Assembly (NCBI GenBank): GCA_902765735.1
Contig: CACXBB010000033.1
Location: forward strand, 1 to 52,968
Source: an uncultured Eubacteriales bacterium
GTDB lineage: Bacteria; Bacillota; Clostridia; Christensenellales; Aristaeellaceae
Length of the DNA stretch: 52,968 nt
Direction of reading: 5' to 3'
A program made the position numbers and the translations under genes. Positions within the stretch are counted from its first letter, which is position 1. Every line of letters begins with the position of its first letter. This document shows, piece by piece, positions 17,417 to 25,606 of the stretch. The notes under the pieces are model-generated. The model saw only the letters and a list, made by a program, of their open reading frames with translations. It searched no databases and was not told the origin of the DNA.

Positions 17417-18616
17417 ATGGGGACTTCTGGTCTGCCGATCAAGAACCTGCTCCGGCGACCCGGGCGCACGACGGCCCTGATACTGCTGACGGCGCTTTTA
17501 GCGGCGTCGGTGTTCGGCGGCTCGGTGGTGGTCGGCTCGCTGCGGCGCGGCCTTGAGAGCCTGGAGGCGCGGCTCGGCGCGGACATCATCGTGATGCCCT
17601 CCGAGGCCGAGAGCAAGGTCAGCTTCAAGAACATGCTTTTGCAGGGCACCACCGGCGCGTTCTACATGGACGCCTCGGTGCTGGACGAAGTGCGCGGGGC
17701 GCAGGGCGTGGAGCTCGCCGCGCCGCAGACCTTCCTGGCCTCGTTGAAGGCCGACTGCTGCGCCATCAAGGTGCAGATCATCGGCATCGATCCCGGCGCG
17801 GACTTCACCGTGAAGCCGTGGATCGAGGAGCGCTATGCCCGGGACCTCGGGGACATGGAGGTGGCCGTGGGCTGCAAGGTCACGGCGGGCGTGGGGGAGA
17901 CGCTCAAAATCTACGAGCAGTACACCCACGTGGTGGCGAAGCTGGCAGAGACCGGCACCGGGCTCGACACGGCGGTCTACTGCAACATGGACACCATGCA
18001 AAAGCTGCTGGCCGCCGCGGAGGCCAAGGGTGTCAGCCACAAAATCTCCAGCGGCTCCGACGTGATCTCCGCCGTATACGTGAAGGTGAAGGACGGCTAC
18101 GACCCGGGCCAGGTGAACAACTGGCTCAACGGGCACATCCGCAAGGTCACCGCCGTGCGCGCCCGCAGTATGTTCACCGACGTGGCCGACAGCCTCTCCG
18201 ACATCGCCCGCGCGGCCCGGGCGCTGATCGGTGCGGTGTGGGCGCTGGCGCTGGCGATACTGCTGGTGGCCTTCGCCATGATGATCCACGAGCGGCGGCG
18301 GGAGTTCGCGGTGCTGCGATTGCTGGGCGTGTCCCGGCGCGGGCTGCGCGGGGAGATCCTCTCGGAGACCACGCTGTGCGGCCTGGCGGGGGCGCTCGTC
18401 GGCGTGGGCGTCGCGGCGCTGGGCGTGTTCCCGTTCACGACGCTGATCGAGACGAAGCTGGGCCTTCCGTACCTGACGCCCGCCGCCGGGACGCTTCTGA
18501 AGCTGGCGGTCGGCACGGTGCTGGCGACGCTGGCGGTCGGGCTGCTGGCGGGGGCCTGGGCGGCGGCGCGGCTGAGCCGCACCGACCCCGGCACGACGCT
18601 GAGAGAGGGGGCGTGA
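17417..18616 (+). CDS. FtsX-type ABC permease (third in the iron locus)
   Basis: 399 residues. N-terminal helix (LILLTALLAASVFGGSVVV), an external domain of about 220 residues beginning GADIIVMPSEAESKV, then three C-terminal helices with HERRREFAVLRLLGVSRRG, the FtsX core loop. The external part contains a Cys pair (KADCCAIKV) and is shorter than in the two upstream permeases. It begins 3 bp after the DUF4418 stop and precedes its own ATPase by 2 bp, so DUF4418, permease and ATPase form a second ABC unit joined to the FTR1 system. Confidence 0.9.
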   Translation: MGTSGLPIKNLLRRPGRTTALILLTALLAASVFGGSVVVGSLRRGLESLEARLGADIIVMPSEAESKVSFKNMLLQGTTGAFYMDASVLDEVRGAQGVELAAPQTFLASLKADCCAIKVQIIGIDPGADFTVKPWIEERYARDLGDMEVAVGCKVTAGVGETLKIYEQYTHVVAKLAETGTGLDTAVYCNMDTMQKLLAAAEAKGVSHKISSGSDVISAVYVKVKDGYDPGQVNNWLNGHIRKVTAVRARSMFTDVADSLSDIARAARALIGAVWALALAILLVAFAMMIHERRREFAVLRLLGVSRRGLRGEILSETTLCGLAGALVGVGVAALGVFPFTTLIETKLGLPYLTPAAGTLLKLAVGTVLATLAVGLLAGAWAAARLSRTDPGTTLREGA

Positions 18617-18618
18617 AC

Positions 18619-19308
18619 ATGCTGAGAGCTGAGAACCTGTCCATGCGCTACTTCCGAAAGACCGGACAGGCCAATCATTTCTACGCGGTGAAGGATGTGT
18701 GCCTGGAGCTGCGCCCCGGCGAGGTGGCGCTGCTCACGGGCCGCTCCGGCTCCGGCAAGACGACGCTTTTGCACATGCTCTCGGGGCTTTTGAAGCCCAC
18801 CGAGGGCAGGGTCATGCTGGACGATACGGACCTTTACGCCCTGCCGGACGCCGATCTTTCGCGTCTGCGCAACGCGAAGTTCGGCGTGATCCCTCAGGGC
18901 CGAAGCGCCGTGGACACCCTTACCGTACTGGAAAACGTGCTCTTGCCCCAGCAGCTTCGCGGCGAGAAGGGGAATGTGGACGAGGCCGTGAAATGGCTGG
19001 CCGCCCTCGGCATCGCCGACCTCACAAACGCCCGCCCCGCCGAGCTGTCCGGCGGCGAGCTTCGGCGCATGGCCATCGCCCGTGCGCTGGCCGGCAACCC
19101 GGACATCATACTCGCGGACGAGCCCACCGGCGACCTCGACGACGAAAACACCGCGGCGGTGCTGTCGCTGCTGCAAAGGTCCGCCGTGGAGGATGGAAAG
19201 ACGGTGCTGCTGGTCACGCACGACAGCGAGGCGCTGCCCTATGGGACGGCGATCTATCGCCTGGAGAGCGGCACGCTGTCCCCGGGGCGCTGTCCCGATG
19301 TCCGATAA
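18619..19308 (+). CDS. LolD/MacB-type ABC ATPase of the second FtsX unit
   Basis: 229 residues from ATG 18619. Walker A GRSGSGKTT (about 42-50), signature LSGGELRR, Walker B IILADEPTGDLD and H-loop VTHD are intact. The Q-loop reads VIPQGRS, a variant also seen in other FtsX-type ATPases. It should power the permease whose stop codon is 2 bp upstream. It is the last gene of the iron locus; a long repeat array follows and no clear T-run terminator is seen. Confidence 0.93.
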   Translation: MLRAENLSMRYFRKTGQANHFYAVKDVCLELRPGEVALLTGRSGSGKTTLLHMLSGLLKPTEGRVMLDDTDLYALPDADLSRLRNAKFGVIPQGRSAVDTLTVLENVLLPQQLRGEKGNVDEAVKWLAALGIADLTNARPAELSGGELRRMAIARALAGNPDIILADEPTGDLDDENTAAVLSLLQRSAVEDGKTVLLVTHDSEALPYGTAIYRLESGTLSPGRCPDVR

Positions 19309-19702
19309 AAAGGCTCTTTGCGGAAACTTGTGGGATGCCGACTCCCTCCGTCACCGCTTCGCGGCGCCACCTCCCTCAAAGAGGGAGGCTAACTCCCTCC
19401 GTCACCGCTTCGCGGCGCCACCTCCCTCAAAGAGGGAGGCTAACTCCCTCCGTCTCGGCTTCGCCGAGCCACCTCCCTCAGAGAGGGAGGCTATGGGCTT
19501 GCTGCCAAAAGGCCCCCGTCATGGCCCCCTCTCCGAGGGGGCTGTCAGCGAAGCTGACTGGGGGAGTCCTCCCTGCGGGAGTTCCTACTCAATCCCGCAA
19601 CAAAATGTGAAGAGCCATACAGATTCATGAAACATGCGCAGGGGCGCCGATGCGGCGCCCCTGCGGCATGCGTACACCTCAACGATTTTACGTTTTTTGC
19701 GG
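19309..19702. repeat. Long composite repeat array after the iron locus, including a 51-bp tandem triplet
   Basis: Three head-to-tail copies of a 51-bp unit start at 19341, 19392 and 19443 (ends about 19493); each begins ACTCCCTCCGTC and contains an inner stem (GCTTCGCGGCGC or GGCTTCGCCGAG) and a CTCCCTC...GAGGGAGG stem. The third copy has diverged in the inner stem with compensating changes. A related larger hairpin with GTCAGCGAAGCTGAC follows at 19523-19575, and a family-B palindrome (GGGGCGCCGATGCGGCGCCCC) at 19633-19653. No gene is seen. Confidence 0.88.
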
Positions 19703-19731
19703 TTGCCGGCAGGGGGCGGATGTGGTAAAAT
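19703..19731 (+). promoter_or_regulatory. Sigma-A-type promoter for the hydantoinase-like gene
   Basis: TTGCCG (19703-19708), 17-bp spacer, TAAAAT (19726-19731), 42 bp before the ATG of the hydantoinase/oxoprolinase-like gene. Confidence 0.55.
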
Positions 19732-19773
19732 AGCATCATCACTGACTGCGATTCGTCCGAAAGGAAATGGATA

Positions 19774-21795
19774 ATGACAGGCATCGGCATAGATACGGGC
19801 GGGACCTGCACGGACGCCGTGATTTACGACACCGAGACAAGGCAGATCCTGGCGACCGGCAAGACCCTCACCACGAAGGCCAATCTGGAGATCGGCATCG
19901 CCAACGTGCTCGACCAGTTTCCGGACAGGCTGCTCCGGCAGGCGGAGAGCCTCGCCCTGTCCACCACGCTTGCGACAAACGCCTGCGTGGAGAACAAGGG
20001 CTACCGGGCCAAGCTGCTCGTCATCGGTGCCAGGCAGGACATCATCGACAGCCTGAGGAAGGAGCTGTCCGATCACGGGATCAGCGACATATCCCAGCTG
20101 ATCGTGCTGGACGCCCGGCCGGAGAACATGTTTTCCGAGCCCTACGACCCGGACTGGGACGCGCTCGAGGCGCGCATTCCGGAGCTCTTTTCGGACTGTG
20201 AGAGCGTCGGCATCGTGCAGGCCTATTCGACCGCGAACGGCGGGCGCTTTGAGCTGACCGCCCTGAGGCTCCTCAAAAAGCATCTGACGATCCCGGTGAC
20301 GATCGCCTATGACATCTGCAAGGAGGTCAACTTCCTGAAGGTCTGCGCCAGCACCCTGCTCAACGCGCGGCTGATGCCGCTGATCTCCGAGTTTCTGCTG
20401 GCCATCCACAACGTCCTGGCCTGCCGCGGGCTGGATATCCCCGTGCTGATCGTCAGAAGCGACGGCATCCTCATGTCGGAGGAAATGGCCCGGAGCTGTC
20501 CCGTGGAGACGCTGCTGTGCGGTCCCGCGGCCAGCGTCATCGGCGGCCTGGCGCTCTCCGGCGCGGACGACGCCATCGTGCTGGACATGGGCGGGACCAC
20601 GACGGACATCGCCATGATCCGACACCACGACCCCGTCATGGCGGCGGACGGCATCATGATCGGCCCCTACCGCACCACGGTGAAGGGCGTGGACGCCCGG
20701 GCCATCTCGCTGGGAGGGGACACTGCCGTCCGCTATGACAACGACGGACTGTACCTCGATACCGTGCGCATCATTCCCGTTTCGGTGCTGGCGGATTCGT
20801 GCCCGTCCGTCCTGCGGGAGCTCAGGACGCTTGCCGAAAGCGAGCGCCCGCAGACGCGGATGAGCCATGAATTCTACGTTTTGCAGAAGGATATATCCGG
20901 GAAGGCGGGATTTACGCAGGAGGAGCACGCCGTCTGCGACGCGCTGAGGAACGGGCCGCTGATTACGGCCAGGCTGGCGCAGGCCGTCGGCATCGATGTC
21001 TATGCCCTCAACACGAAGCGCCTCGAGCAGGAGGGCATCGTCATTAAAAGCGGCATCACGCCCACCGACATGATGGTGCTCAAGGGCGATTTGACGCTGT
21101 TTGATCCCGCCGCCGCGGCGGAGGCGCTGAAGTGCGTATCGAAAAAGACCGGCATCCGGGCGGATGCAATCCCGGAGATGGTCTGCGAGATGGTGGTCAG
21201 GGCGATGTACAGGCACCTCGGGGCCTATCTGCTGCACCAGCAGTATCCCGGGCGGAAGAGCCCCTTTGCCCCGGAGCGCACGGAGGCCCTGCTCGATGCG
21301 TTCTACGATCAGGCGCGCCGGCAGAAGGGCGCGGTCGCGGAGCTTTCGCTGCGCACCTCCCTCCCGCTCGTCGGGATCGGGGCGCCGATCCACGTCTTCC
21401 TGCCCAGGGTGGCGGAGCTGTTCGGGACCCGGGCGATACTGTCCGACTACTCCCATGTCGCCAACGCGCTCGGCGCGGCGCTGGCGCAGAGGGTCGCAAG
21501 GCTGGATGTGAATATCTACGTGAACTCCATGGAGGCCGCCACGGGCGGCTACTATGTCGTCGCGGACTGCAAAAAGCATCTTTACAGGGATCTGGAGGAC
21601 GCCATTGCCTTCGGGAAGCAGACCGCCAAGGCGGAAATCCGGAAGAAGGCCGCCTTGCAGGGGCTCGGAAGTGACCCGGAGATCGAATTGACGGTCGAAC
21701 ACAACGTCTTCGACAACAAGGTGCTGCTGGGGTGCGTCGTCCACGCGGAGGCCCGCCCCCGCAGGGCGCGATACGCCGGGGTGAGCCGCCGGTGA
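19774..21795 (+). CDS. Hydantoinase/oxoprolinase-family (HyuA-like) ASKHA ATPase
   Basis: 673 residues. The N-terminus GIDTGGTCTDAVIYD is the phosphate-1 loop of HyuA/5-oxoprolinase ATPases; STTLATNACVE is the second conserved block; VLDMGGTTTDIAMI (about residues 269-282) is the phosphate-2 loop; GVDARAISLGGDTAV follows. HyuA-type proteins use ATP to open cyclic amides or related rings, usually with a HyuB partner; no HyuB is next to it here. Some stand-alone members have unknown roles. AAGGAA lies 7 nt before ATG. It is a single-gene unit, facing the HD-domain gene with a 20-bp gap. Confidence 0.88.
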   Translation: MTGIGIDTGGTCTDAVIYDTETRQILATGKTLTTKANLEIGIANVLDQFPDRLLRQAESLALSTTLATNACVENKGYRAKLLVIGARQDIIDSLRKELSDHGISDISQLIVLDARPENMFSEPYDPDWDALEARIPELFSDCESVGIVQAYSTANGGRFELTALRLLKKHLTIPVTIAYDICKEVNFLKVCASTLLNARLMPLISEFLLAIHNVLACRGLDIPVLIVRSDGILMSEEMARSCPVETLLCGPAASVIGGLALSGADDAIVLDMGGTTTDIAMIRHHDPVMAADGIMIGPYRTTVKGVDARAISLGGDTAVRYDNDGLYLDTVRIIPVSVLADSCPSVLRELRTLAESERPQTRMSHEFYVLQKDISGKAGFTQEEHAVCDALRNGPLITARLAQAVGIDVYALNTKRLEQEGIVIKSGITPTDMMVLKGDLTLFDPAAAAEALKCVSKKTGIRADAIPEMVCEMVVRAMYRHLGAYLLHQQYPGRKSPFAPERTEALLDAFYDQARRQKGAVAELSLRTSLPLVGIGAPIHVFLPRVAELFGTRAILSDYSHVANALGAALAQRVARLDVNIYVNSMEAATGGYYVVADCKKHLYRDLEDAIAFGKQTAKAEIRKKAALQGLGSDPEIELTVEHNVFDNKVLLGCVVHAEARPRRARYAGVSRR

Positions 21796-21815
21796 GACGC
21801 CGCCGGAGATCGGTA

Positions 21816-22382
21816 TCAGGCCTCCGTGCCCAGCAGGCCGATCTCGGCCGCGTGCGGGCGCATGCCCTCGATGCAGATGGCGGCCACGTCCTTGACGTCC
21901 ATGCCCAGCATGGCGCAGCCCTTCAGCACCAGCGCGCGGTCGCACTTGGCGGCGAACTTCTTATCCTTGAACTTCTTCATGAAGCTCTGGACCTCCAGAT
22001 CGGCGATGCCCTTTGGCCGCATCCGGGCGCAGGCCTGTATGATGCCCGTCAGCTCGTCCACGGTGAACAGGGATTTCTCCAGGTTCGTCACGGGCTCCAC
22101 GTCCGTGCAGATGCCGTAGCCGTGGCTGAGGATGGCCCGCACCTCGTCGGGCTCAACCCCCGCGGCCAGCAGCGGCGCTTCGGTGTGTTGGAGGTGCTCG
22201 TCGGGGTACTTCTCGTAGTCGTAGTCGTGCAGAAGCCCGATGGCCTCCCAGTGCCCGACGTCCTCGCCGAAGTGCCGGGCCATGGCCCCCATGGCGTAGG
22301 AGACGTTCAGGGCGTGTATCTTCAGGTGCTCCTGGGTGACCATGGTATCGTTGAGCGCGCGCGCTCTTTCCAGTGTCAGCAT
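21816..22382 (-). CDS. HD-domain phosphohydrolase-like protein (HDIG type)
   Basis: 188 residues from ATG 22382, chosen for an AAAGGAG site; ten more residues would be possible upstream. The metal-binding HD residues are visible: H-x(n)-H in KIHALNVSYAM, LLHDYDYEKYPDEH (the HD pair), and ILSHGYG. This is the pattern of small HDIG proteins, which hydrolyse phosphoesters of nucleotides; substrate unknown. It is monocistronic with its own promoter at 22424-22452 and converges on the hydantoinase-like gene. Confidence 0.88.
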   Translation of the reverse strand: MLTLERARALNDTMVTQEHLKIHALNVSYAMGAMARHFGEDVGHWEAIGLLHDYDYEKYPDEHLQHTEAPLLAAGVEPDEVRAILSHGYGICTDVEPVTNLEKSLFTVDELTGIIQACARMRPKGIADLEVQSFMKKFKDKKFAAKCDRALVLKGCAMLGMDVKDVAAICIEGMRPHAAEIGLLGTEA

Positions 22383-22423
22383 GTCAAACTCCTTTCCCGC
22401 GTGGGATGTCATTTGTTCACTTT

Positions 22424-22452
22424 AGTGTAGCACAGCGCGGACCGTTTTGCAA
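22424..22452 (-). promoter_or_regulatory. Promoter for the HD-domain gene
   Basis: On the minus strand TTGCAA (22447-22452), 17-bp spacer, TACACT (22424-22429), 41 bp before the ATG at 22382. Confidence 0.55.
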
Positions 22453-22524
22453 GCCGTTCCCTGCCCGATAAGGGTTCACGCATGAGTTACAAGAATATTA
22501 CGACAACAGGACAAATCGTGTTTG

Positions 22525-22608
22525 TAGGGGCGGCGATGCGCCGCCCGTCGGGTACAATCTGTCGAGTTGTTGTCTGGCGGGCGCCCATTGGGCGCCCCTA
22601 CGGCATCA
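22525..22608. repeat. Family-B palindromic repeats between divergent genes
   Basis: Two facing copies: GTAGGGGCGGCGATGCGCCG (from 22526) and GGCGGGCGCCCATTGGGCGCCC (22576-22597). The sequence between them (about 22550-22575) is unrelated. The rest of the 22383-22670 gap holds the HD-gene promoter and no gene. Confidence 0.8.
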
Positions 22609-22670
22609 TGTTGCAACAATGAAACAGAATTGCCATTCATGCGTTTGCCCCGCTGCCCGATAAAAAACGG

Positions 22671-22699
22671 TTGAAACCCCCGGCGCGATCTGGTATCAT
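22671..22699 (+). promoter_or_regulatory. Promoter for the small ORF and alpha/beta hydrolase
   Basis: TTGAAA (22671-22676), 17-bp spacer, TATCAT (22694-22699). Transcription would start near 22706, just before the GGAGG site that serves the 16-codon leader ORF. Confidence 0.6.
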
Positions 22700-22734
22700 A
22701 GGATTGAACCCATCATACTGCGGAGGCGTCATCA

Positions 22735-22785
22735 ATGATCTGTATCGAACGGTCCCCGATCCCGGCGGACGGGGTGGCGGCATGA
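22735..22785 (+). CDS. 16-residue leader ORF coupled to the alpha/beta hydrolase
   Basis: ATG 22735 follows a strong GGAGG site and opens a 16-codon frame (MICIERSPIPADGVAA) whose TGA overlaps the ATG of the hydrolase gene (ATGA at 22782-22785). The hydrolase itself has only a weak G-rich site, so ribosomes probably load on the leader and re-initiate. Whether the leader peptide has a role is unknown. Confidence 0.5.
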   Translation: MICIERSPIPADGVAA

Positions 22786-23333
22786 AGCTCGCGGCGCTGT
22801 TTCCGGGCATCGGGTACACCTGCGACAAGCCCCTGATGTACTATGCCGGCAAGCTGGCGGCGCAGGCGGGCTGCACCGTGGTGCCGGTGAACTACGGCGG
22901 CTTTCCGAGGGGCGTCAAGGGCGATGCGGAGAAGATGCGGCGCGCCTTTGAGATCGCCTGCGAGCAGTCGGATAAGCTGCTTGCGGACATCGACTGGCGG
23001 GCGTACACAGACATCGTGTTCATCGGCAAGAGCATCGGCACGGCGGTGGCGGCGCGCTACGCCCGTATGCGCGGCATCCCCGCCCGGCTGGTGCTGCTCA
23101 CGCCGCTTCTGGAGACCTTCGACTATACCGACGGCCATGCCATAGCGTTCCACGGCACCGCCGACCCCTGGGCCGCGACGGACGGCATCGCCTTGGCGTG
23201 CGCCCGGCAGGGCATCCCGCTCAAGCTGACCGAGGGGGCCAATCACTCGCTGGAGACGGGCGACGTGACCATGGACCTTAAGACGCTGACGGAGACGATG
23301 GAGGCCGTGCGCCGCTTCCTGTCCGGCGTGTGA
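22782..23333 (+). CDS. Small alpha/beta-hydrolase-fold protein
   Basis: 183 residues from ATG 22782. The fold elements are visible: FPGIGYTCDKPLMYY (first strand and oxyanion loop), the nucleophile elbow GKSIGT (G-x-S-x-G), a later acidic residue in HGTADPWA, and the catalytic His in GANHSLE. This is a compact esterase/hydrolase-like protein of the cytosol; the substrate is unknown. It is translationally coupled to a short leader ORF. A 71-bp downstream gap leads to a region with no gene until the double-glycine peptide at 23523. Confidence 0.8.
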   Translation: MKLAALFPGIGYTCDKPLMYYAGKLAAQAGCTVVPVNYGGFPRGVKGDAEKMRRAFEIACEQSDKLLADIDWRAYTDIVFIGKSIGTAVAARYARMRGIPARLVLLTPLLETFDYTDGHAIAFHGTADPWAATDGIALACARQGIPLKLTEGANHSLETGDVTMDLKTLTETMEAVRRFLSGV

Positions 23334-23522
23334 CGGTTCTGTGACAGTGCCCGTGCTACAATGGCCCTGCAAACGGAAAGGAGAGCGCCGGGGGCGATCG
23401 AGGGCAATGTGCCGGGTTTGCCCCACAAATGCCCATCTCTCCCCGACATCTTCCGTCCCGTCTGTGATAGAATAATATGGTAAGCGACACCATTATCGAC
23501 GCTGCGAAGGAGGCAATGAATC

Positions 23523-23807
23523 ATGGAGAACATCGAGAATAAGAACGCGGTTGAGCTCAACGAGCAGGAACTGGACGAGGTCGTCGGCGGCAAGGGCGGC
23601 TCCGGCAAGCGGGTCAAGGCCACGGGCGACGTGCACGTGCGCAAGTACGCGGACAAGGATTCCGCCGACCTGGGCATACTGTACACCGGCGACACCGCCA
23701 CCTACATGGGCGACAAGAAGACGGACTACCGCGGCGTGGTCTGGTACAAGATCGCCTTCCGCAACGGGAAGGGCTGGGTCTCCTCCAAGTTCAGCAAGCT
23801 CGTCTGA
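23523..23807 (+). CDS. Double-glycine-leader peptide with a bacterial SH3 domain
   Basis: 94 residues. The N-terminus MENIENKNAVELNEQELDEV-VGG has the form of a double-glycine leader (conserved L, E, L and E-V spacing before GG at 22-23) as used by class II bacteriocins and related exported peptides. After GG the mature part would have 71 residues: a basic Gly-rich linker and an SH3b domain (VHVRKYADKDSADLGIL ... WYKIAF ... GWVSSKF). SH3b domains bind peptidoglycan or peptides. GGAGG lies 9 nt before ATG. The usual peptidase-containing ABC exporter is not in the window; an MFS carrier gene follows by 91 bp. Confidence 0.78.
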   Translation: MENIENKNAVELNEQELDEVVGGKGGSGKRVKATGDVHVRKYADKDSADLGILYTGDTATYMGDKKTDYRGVVWYKIAFRNGKGWVSSKFSKLV

Positions 23808-23827
23808 GCATAGCGACAGGACATGCA

Positions 23828-23852
23828 CAGGGGCGGCCATTGGCCGCCCCTG
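23828..23852. repeat. Perfect G+C palindrome between the SH3 peptide and MFS genes
   Basis: CAGGGGCGGCC-A-TT-GGCCGCCCCTG, about 11 bp per arm, a member of the family-B palindromes. It may end or shield the SH3-peptide mRNA, but no T-run follows. Confidence 0.75.
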
Positions 23853-23898
23853 CAACTGTGCAGTCATACCATCATGGATCGGATCGCGGGGGGCTGAC

Positions 23899-25080
23899 AT
23901 GGGAAAGAACTATCAAAAGACCTTGAGGGCCTGCTACCTGGGCTTCATCACCCAGGCCATCGCGGCAAACTTCGCGCCGCTTCTGTTTTTGAAGTTTCAC
24001 GCCGATTACGGCATCCCGCTGGGCAGGATCGCGCTGATCTCCACCGCGTTTTTCTTCACACAGCTCGTCGTGGACCTGCTGTGCGCCCGGTTCGTGGACG
24101 CCATCGGCTACCGCAGGGCCGTCATCGCCTCGGAGGTCACCTCGGCGGCGGGGCTGATGGGCCTGGCGTTCCTGCCGGGGCTGTGCCGGGACCCCTTCAC
24201 GGGCATACTGATCTGCGTGATCGTGTACGCCATCGGCAGCGGGCTGATCGAGGTGGTGGGCAGCCCCATCGTGGAGGCGTGCCCCTTCGATCACAAGGAG
24301 GCCGTGATGAGCCTGCTGCACTCGTTCTACTGCTGGGGCTCGGTGGGCGTGATCGTGCTGTCCACGGCGTTCTTTGCGCTCTTCGGCATCGACCACTGGC
24401 GGGTGCTGGCGTGCCTGTGGGCGCTCTTGCCGCTTTACAACATCTACAACTTCGCCACCTGCCCCATCGAGCGCCTGGTGGAGGACGGGCAGGGCATGAA
24501 CATCCGAGCGCTGTTCAAGACGCCCGTCTTCTGGATCGCGGTACTGTTGATGGTGTGCTCCGGAGCCTCGGAGCTGGGCATGGCCCAGTGGGCGTCGGCC
24601 TTCGCGGAGTCGGCGCTGGGGCTCAACAAGACCGTGGGCGACCTTATGGGGCCGTGCCTGTTCGCCATCACCATGGGCGTCTGCCGGGCGCTCTTCGGCA
24701 AATTCGGGGACCGGCTGGACCTGTCGAAGACCATGCTGGCCTCCGGGGCGCTGTGCCTCGCGTGCTACCTGCTGGCGTCCCTGGCCCACAGCCCCGTGAT
24801 GGGCCTGGTGGGCTGCGTGATGTGCGGCTTCTCCGTGGGCATCATGTGGCCGGGCACCATCAGCATCTCCTCCCGCAGCATGCCCCTGGGCGGCACGGCG
24901 CTGTTCGCGCTGCTGGCCATGGCCGGGGACCTGGGCGGGGCCTTCGCCCCGGGCCTCGTGGGCTGGGTCACCCAGCGCGCCGGCGACGATCTGCGCGCCG
25001 GCATGCTGGCGGGATGCGTCTTTCCCGTACTGCTGATGGTGGGGCTGGTTGCGATGCGGATCAGGGAACAGCGCAATTAA
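23899..25080 (+). CDS. MFS transporter
   Basis: 393 residues with about 12 hydrophobic segments. The first-loop MFS motif is VDLLCARFVDAIGYRRA (D-x(3)-R form), and the matching C-half loop is RALFGKFGDRLDLSK. The start ATG 23899 follows GGGGGG by 5 nt. The sequence resembles the fucose/sugar-permease-like branch (FPGLCRD... SPIVEACPF, and MWPGTISISSRSMPLGGTA). Its substrate cannot be fixed; sugar or drug export are both possible. It ends 4 bp before a strong hairpin shared with the convergent gene. Confidence 0.85.
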   Translation: MGKNYQKTLRACYLGFITQAIAANFAPLLFLKFHADYGIPLGRIALISTAFFFTQLVVDLLCARFVDAIGYRRAVIASEVTSAAGLMGLAFLPGLCRDPFTGILICVIVYAIGSGLIEVVGSPIVEACPFDHKEAVMSLLHSFYCWGSVGVIVLSTAFFALFGIDHWRVLACLWALLPLYNIYNFATCPIERLVEDGQGMNIRALFKTPVFWIAVLLMVCSGASELGMAQWASAFAESALGLNKTVGDLMGPCLFAITMGVCRALFGKFGDRLDLSKTMLASGALCLACYLLASLAHSPVMGLVGCVMCGFSVGIMWPGTISISSRSMPLGGTALFALLAMAGDLGGAFAPGLVGWVTQRAGDDLRAGMLAGCVFPVLLMVGLVAMRIREQRN

Positions 25081-25083
25081 AAC

Positions 25084-25114
25084 CGCCCCGCGTGACAGCC
25101 TGTCACGCGGGGCG
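25084..25114. terminator. Bidirectional hairpin between convergent genes
   Basis: A perfect 15-bp stem (25084-25098 with 25100-25114, CGCCCCGCGTGACAG) with almost no loop, between the MFS stop (25080) and the stop of the minus-strand gene at 25129. It lacks a clear T-run on either side. Confidence 0.6.
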
Positions 25115-25128
25115 ATCTCATGTCGGTC

Positions 25129-25593
25129 CTATTGCGCCTCTTCGACGGGCACGGGGTCGCTGACCATGACCTTATGGTCGTACCACTTGCCCTTTTTGCC
25201 TATGAGGGCGAGGTCAAACTCCTCGCCGATGGCGGGCACCGGCACGTCGAAGCCGAAGGCCTCGTCGGTGGTGCCGTCGGGGTAATCCACCGCGTCCACG
25301 GTGGGCTCCAGCAGCGTCGCGCCCTCCTTTTTGGCGTCCTCGGCCAGGCCGGGGAAGAGGTTGACGATACTCTTGGACGCCAGCGTGACGTGGATGGTCA
25401 TCTGCCCGTCCTGGACGGTCAGCGTGCCCTTGTCCTCCAGGGCCTCGTTGACGTGGAACATGCTGCTGTCGGTGGTGAAGGTGGCGGTGTACACGCCGTC
25501 CTCAAGCGCCGCGGCCTCCGAAGCCTCGGCCAGAGCCGACAGGCAGCCAAGCGCCAGCAGCGCGCAGAGCAGTATTGCAAGTGCTCTCTTCAT
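25129..25593 (-). CDS. Exported single beta-domain protein linked to CbiK (NEAT-like, tentative)
   Basis: 154 residues. Signal peptide of MKRALAILLCALLALGCLSALA form; a weak lipobox (ALGC) and a type I site (ALA-EA) are both possible. The mature part is one beta-rich domain: DGVYTATFTTDSSMFHV ... LTVQDGQMTIHVTL ... FGFDVPVPAIGEEFDLALIG ... WYDHKVMVSD. The same pattern (DG.Y, L.V..G.M, F.[IV]PVP, W/YD) recurs in the membrane-anchored protein at 40342. The fold resembles NEAT-type Ig domains that bind haem, but the YxxxY haem motif is not seen. It starts 13 bp after cbiK and should share the cobalamin riboswitch. Confidence 0.72.
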   Translation of the reverse strand: MKRALAILLCALLALGCLSALAEASEAAALEDGVYTATFTTDSSMFHVNEALEDKGTLTVQDGQMTIHVTLASKSIVNLFPGLAEDAKKEGATLLEPTVDAVDYPDGTTDEAFGFDVPVPAIGEEFDLALIGKKGKWYDHKVMVSDPVPVEEAQ

Positions 25594-25606
25594 GATGACT
25601 CCTTAA

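Noticed and set aside
19309-19570. Repeat cluster as a possible CRISPR array
   Set aside because: The 51-bp units are directly adjacent with no spacers and contain internal palindromes of an interspersed family; no cas gene is near.
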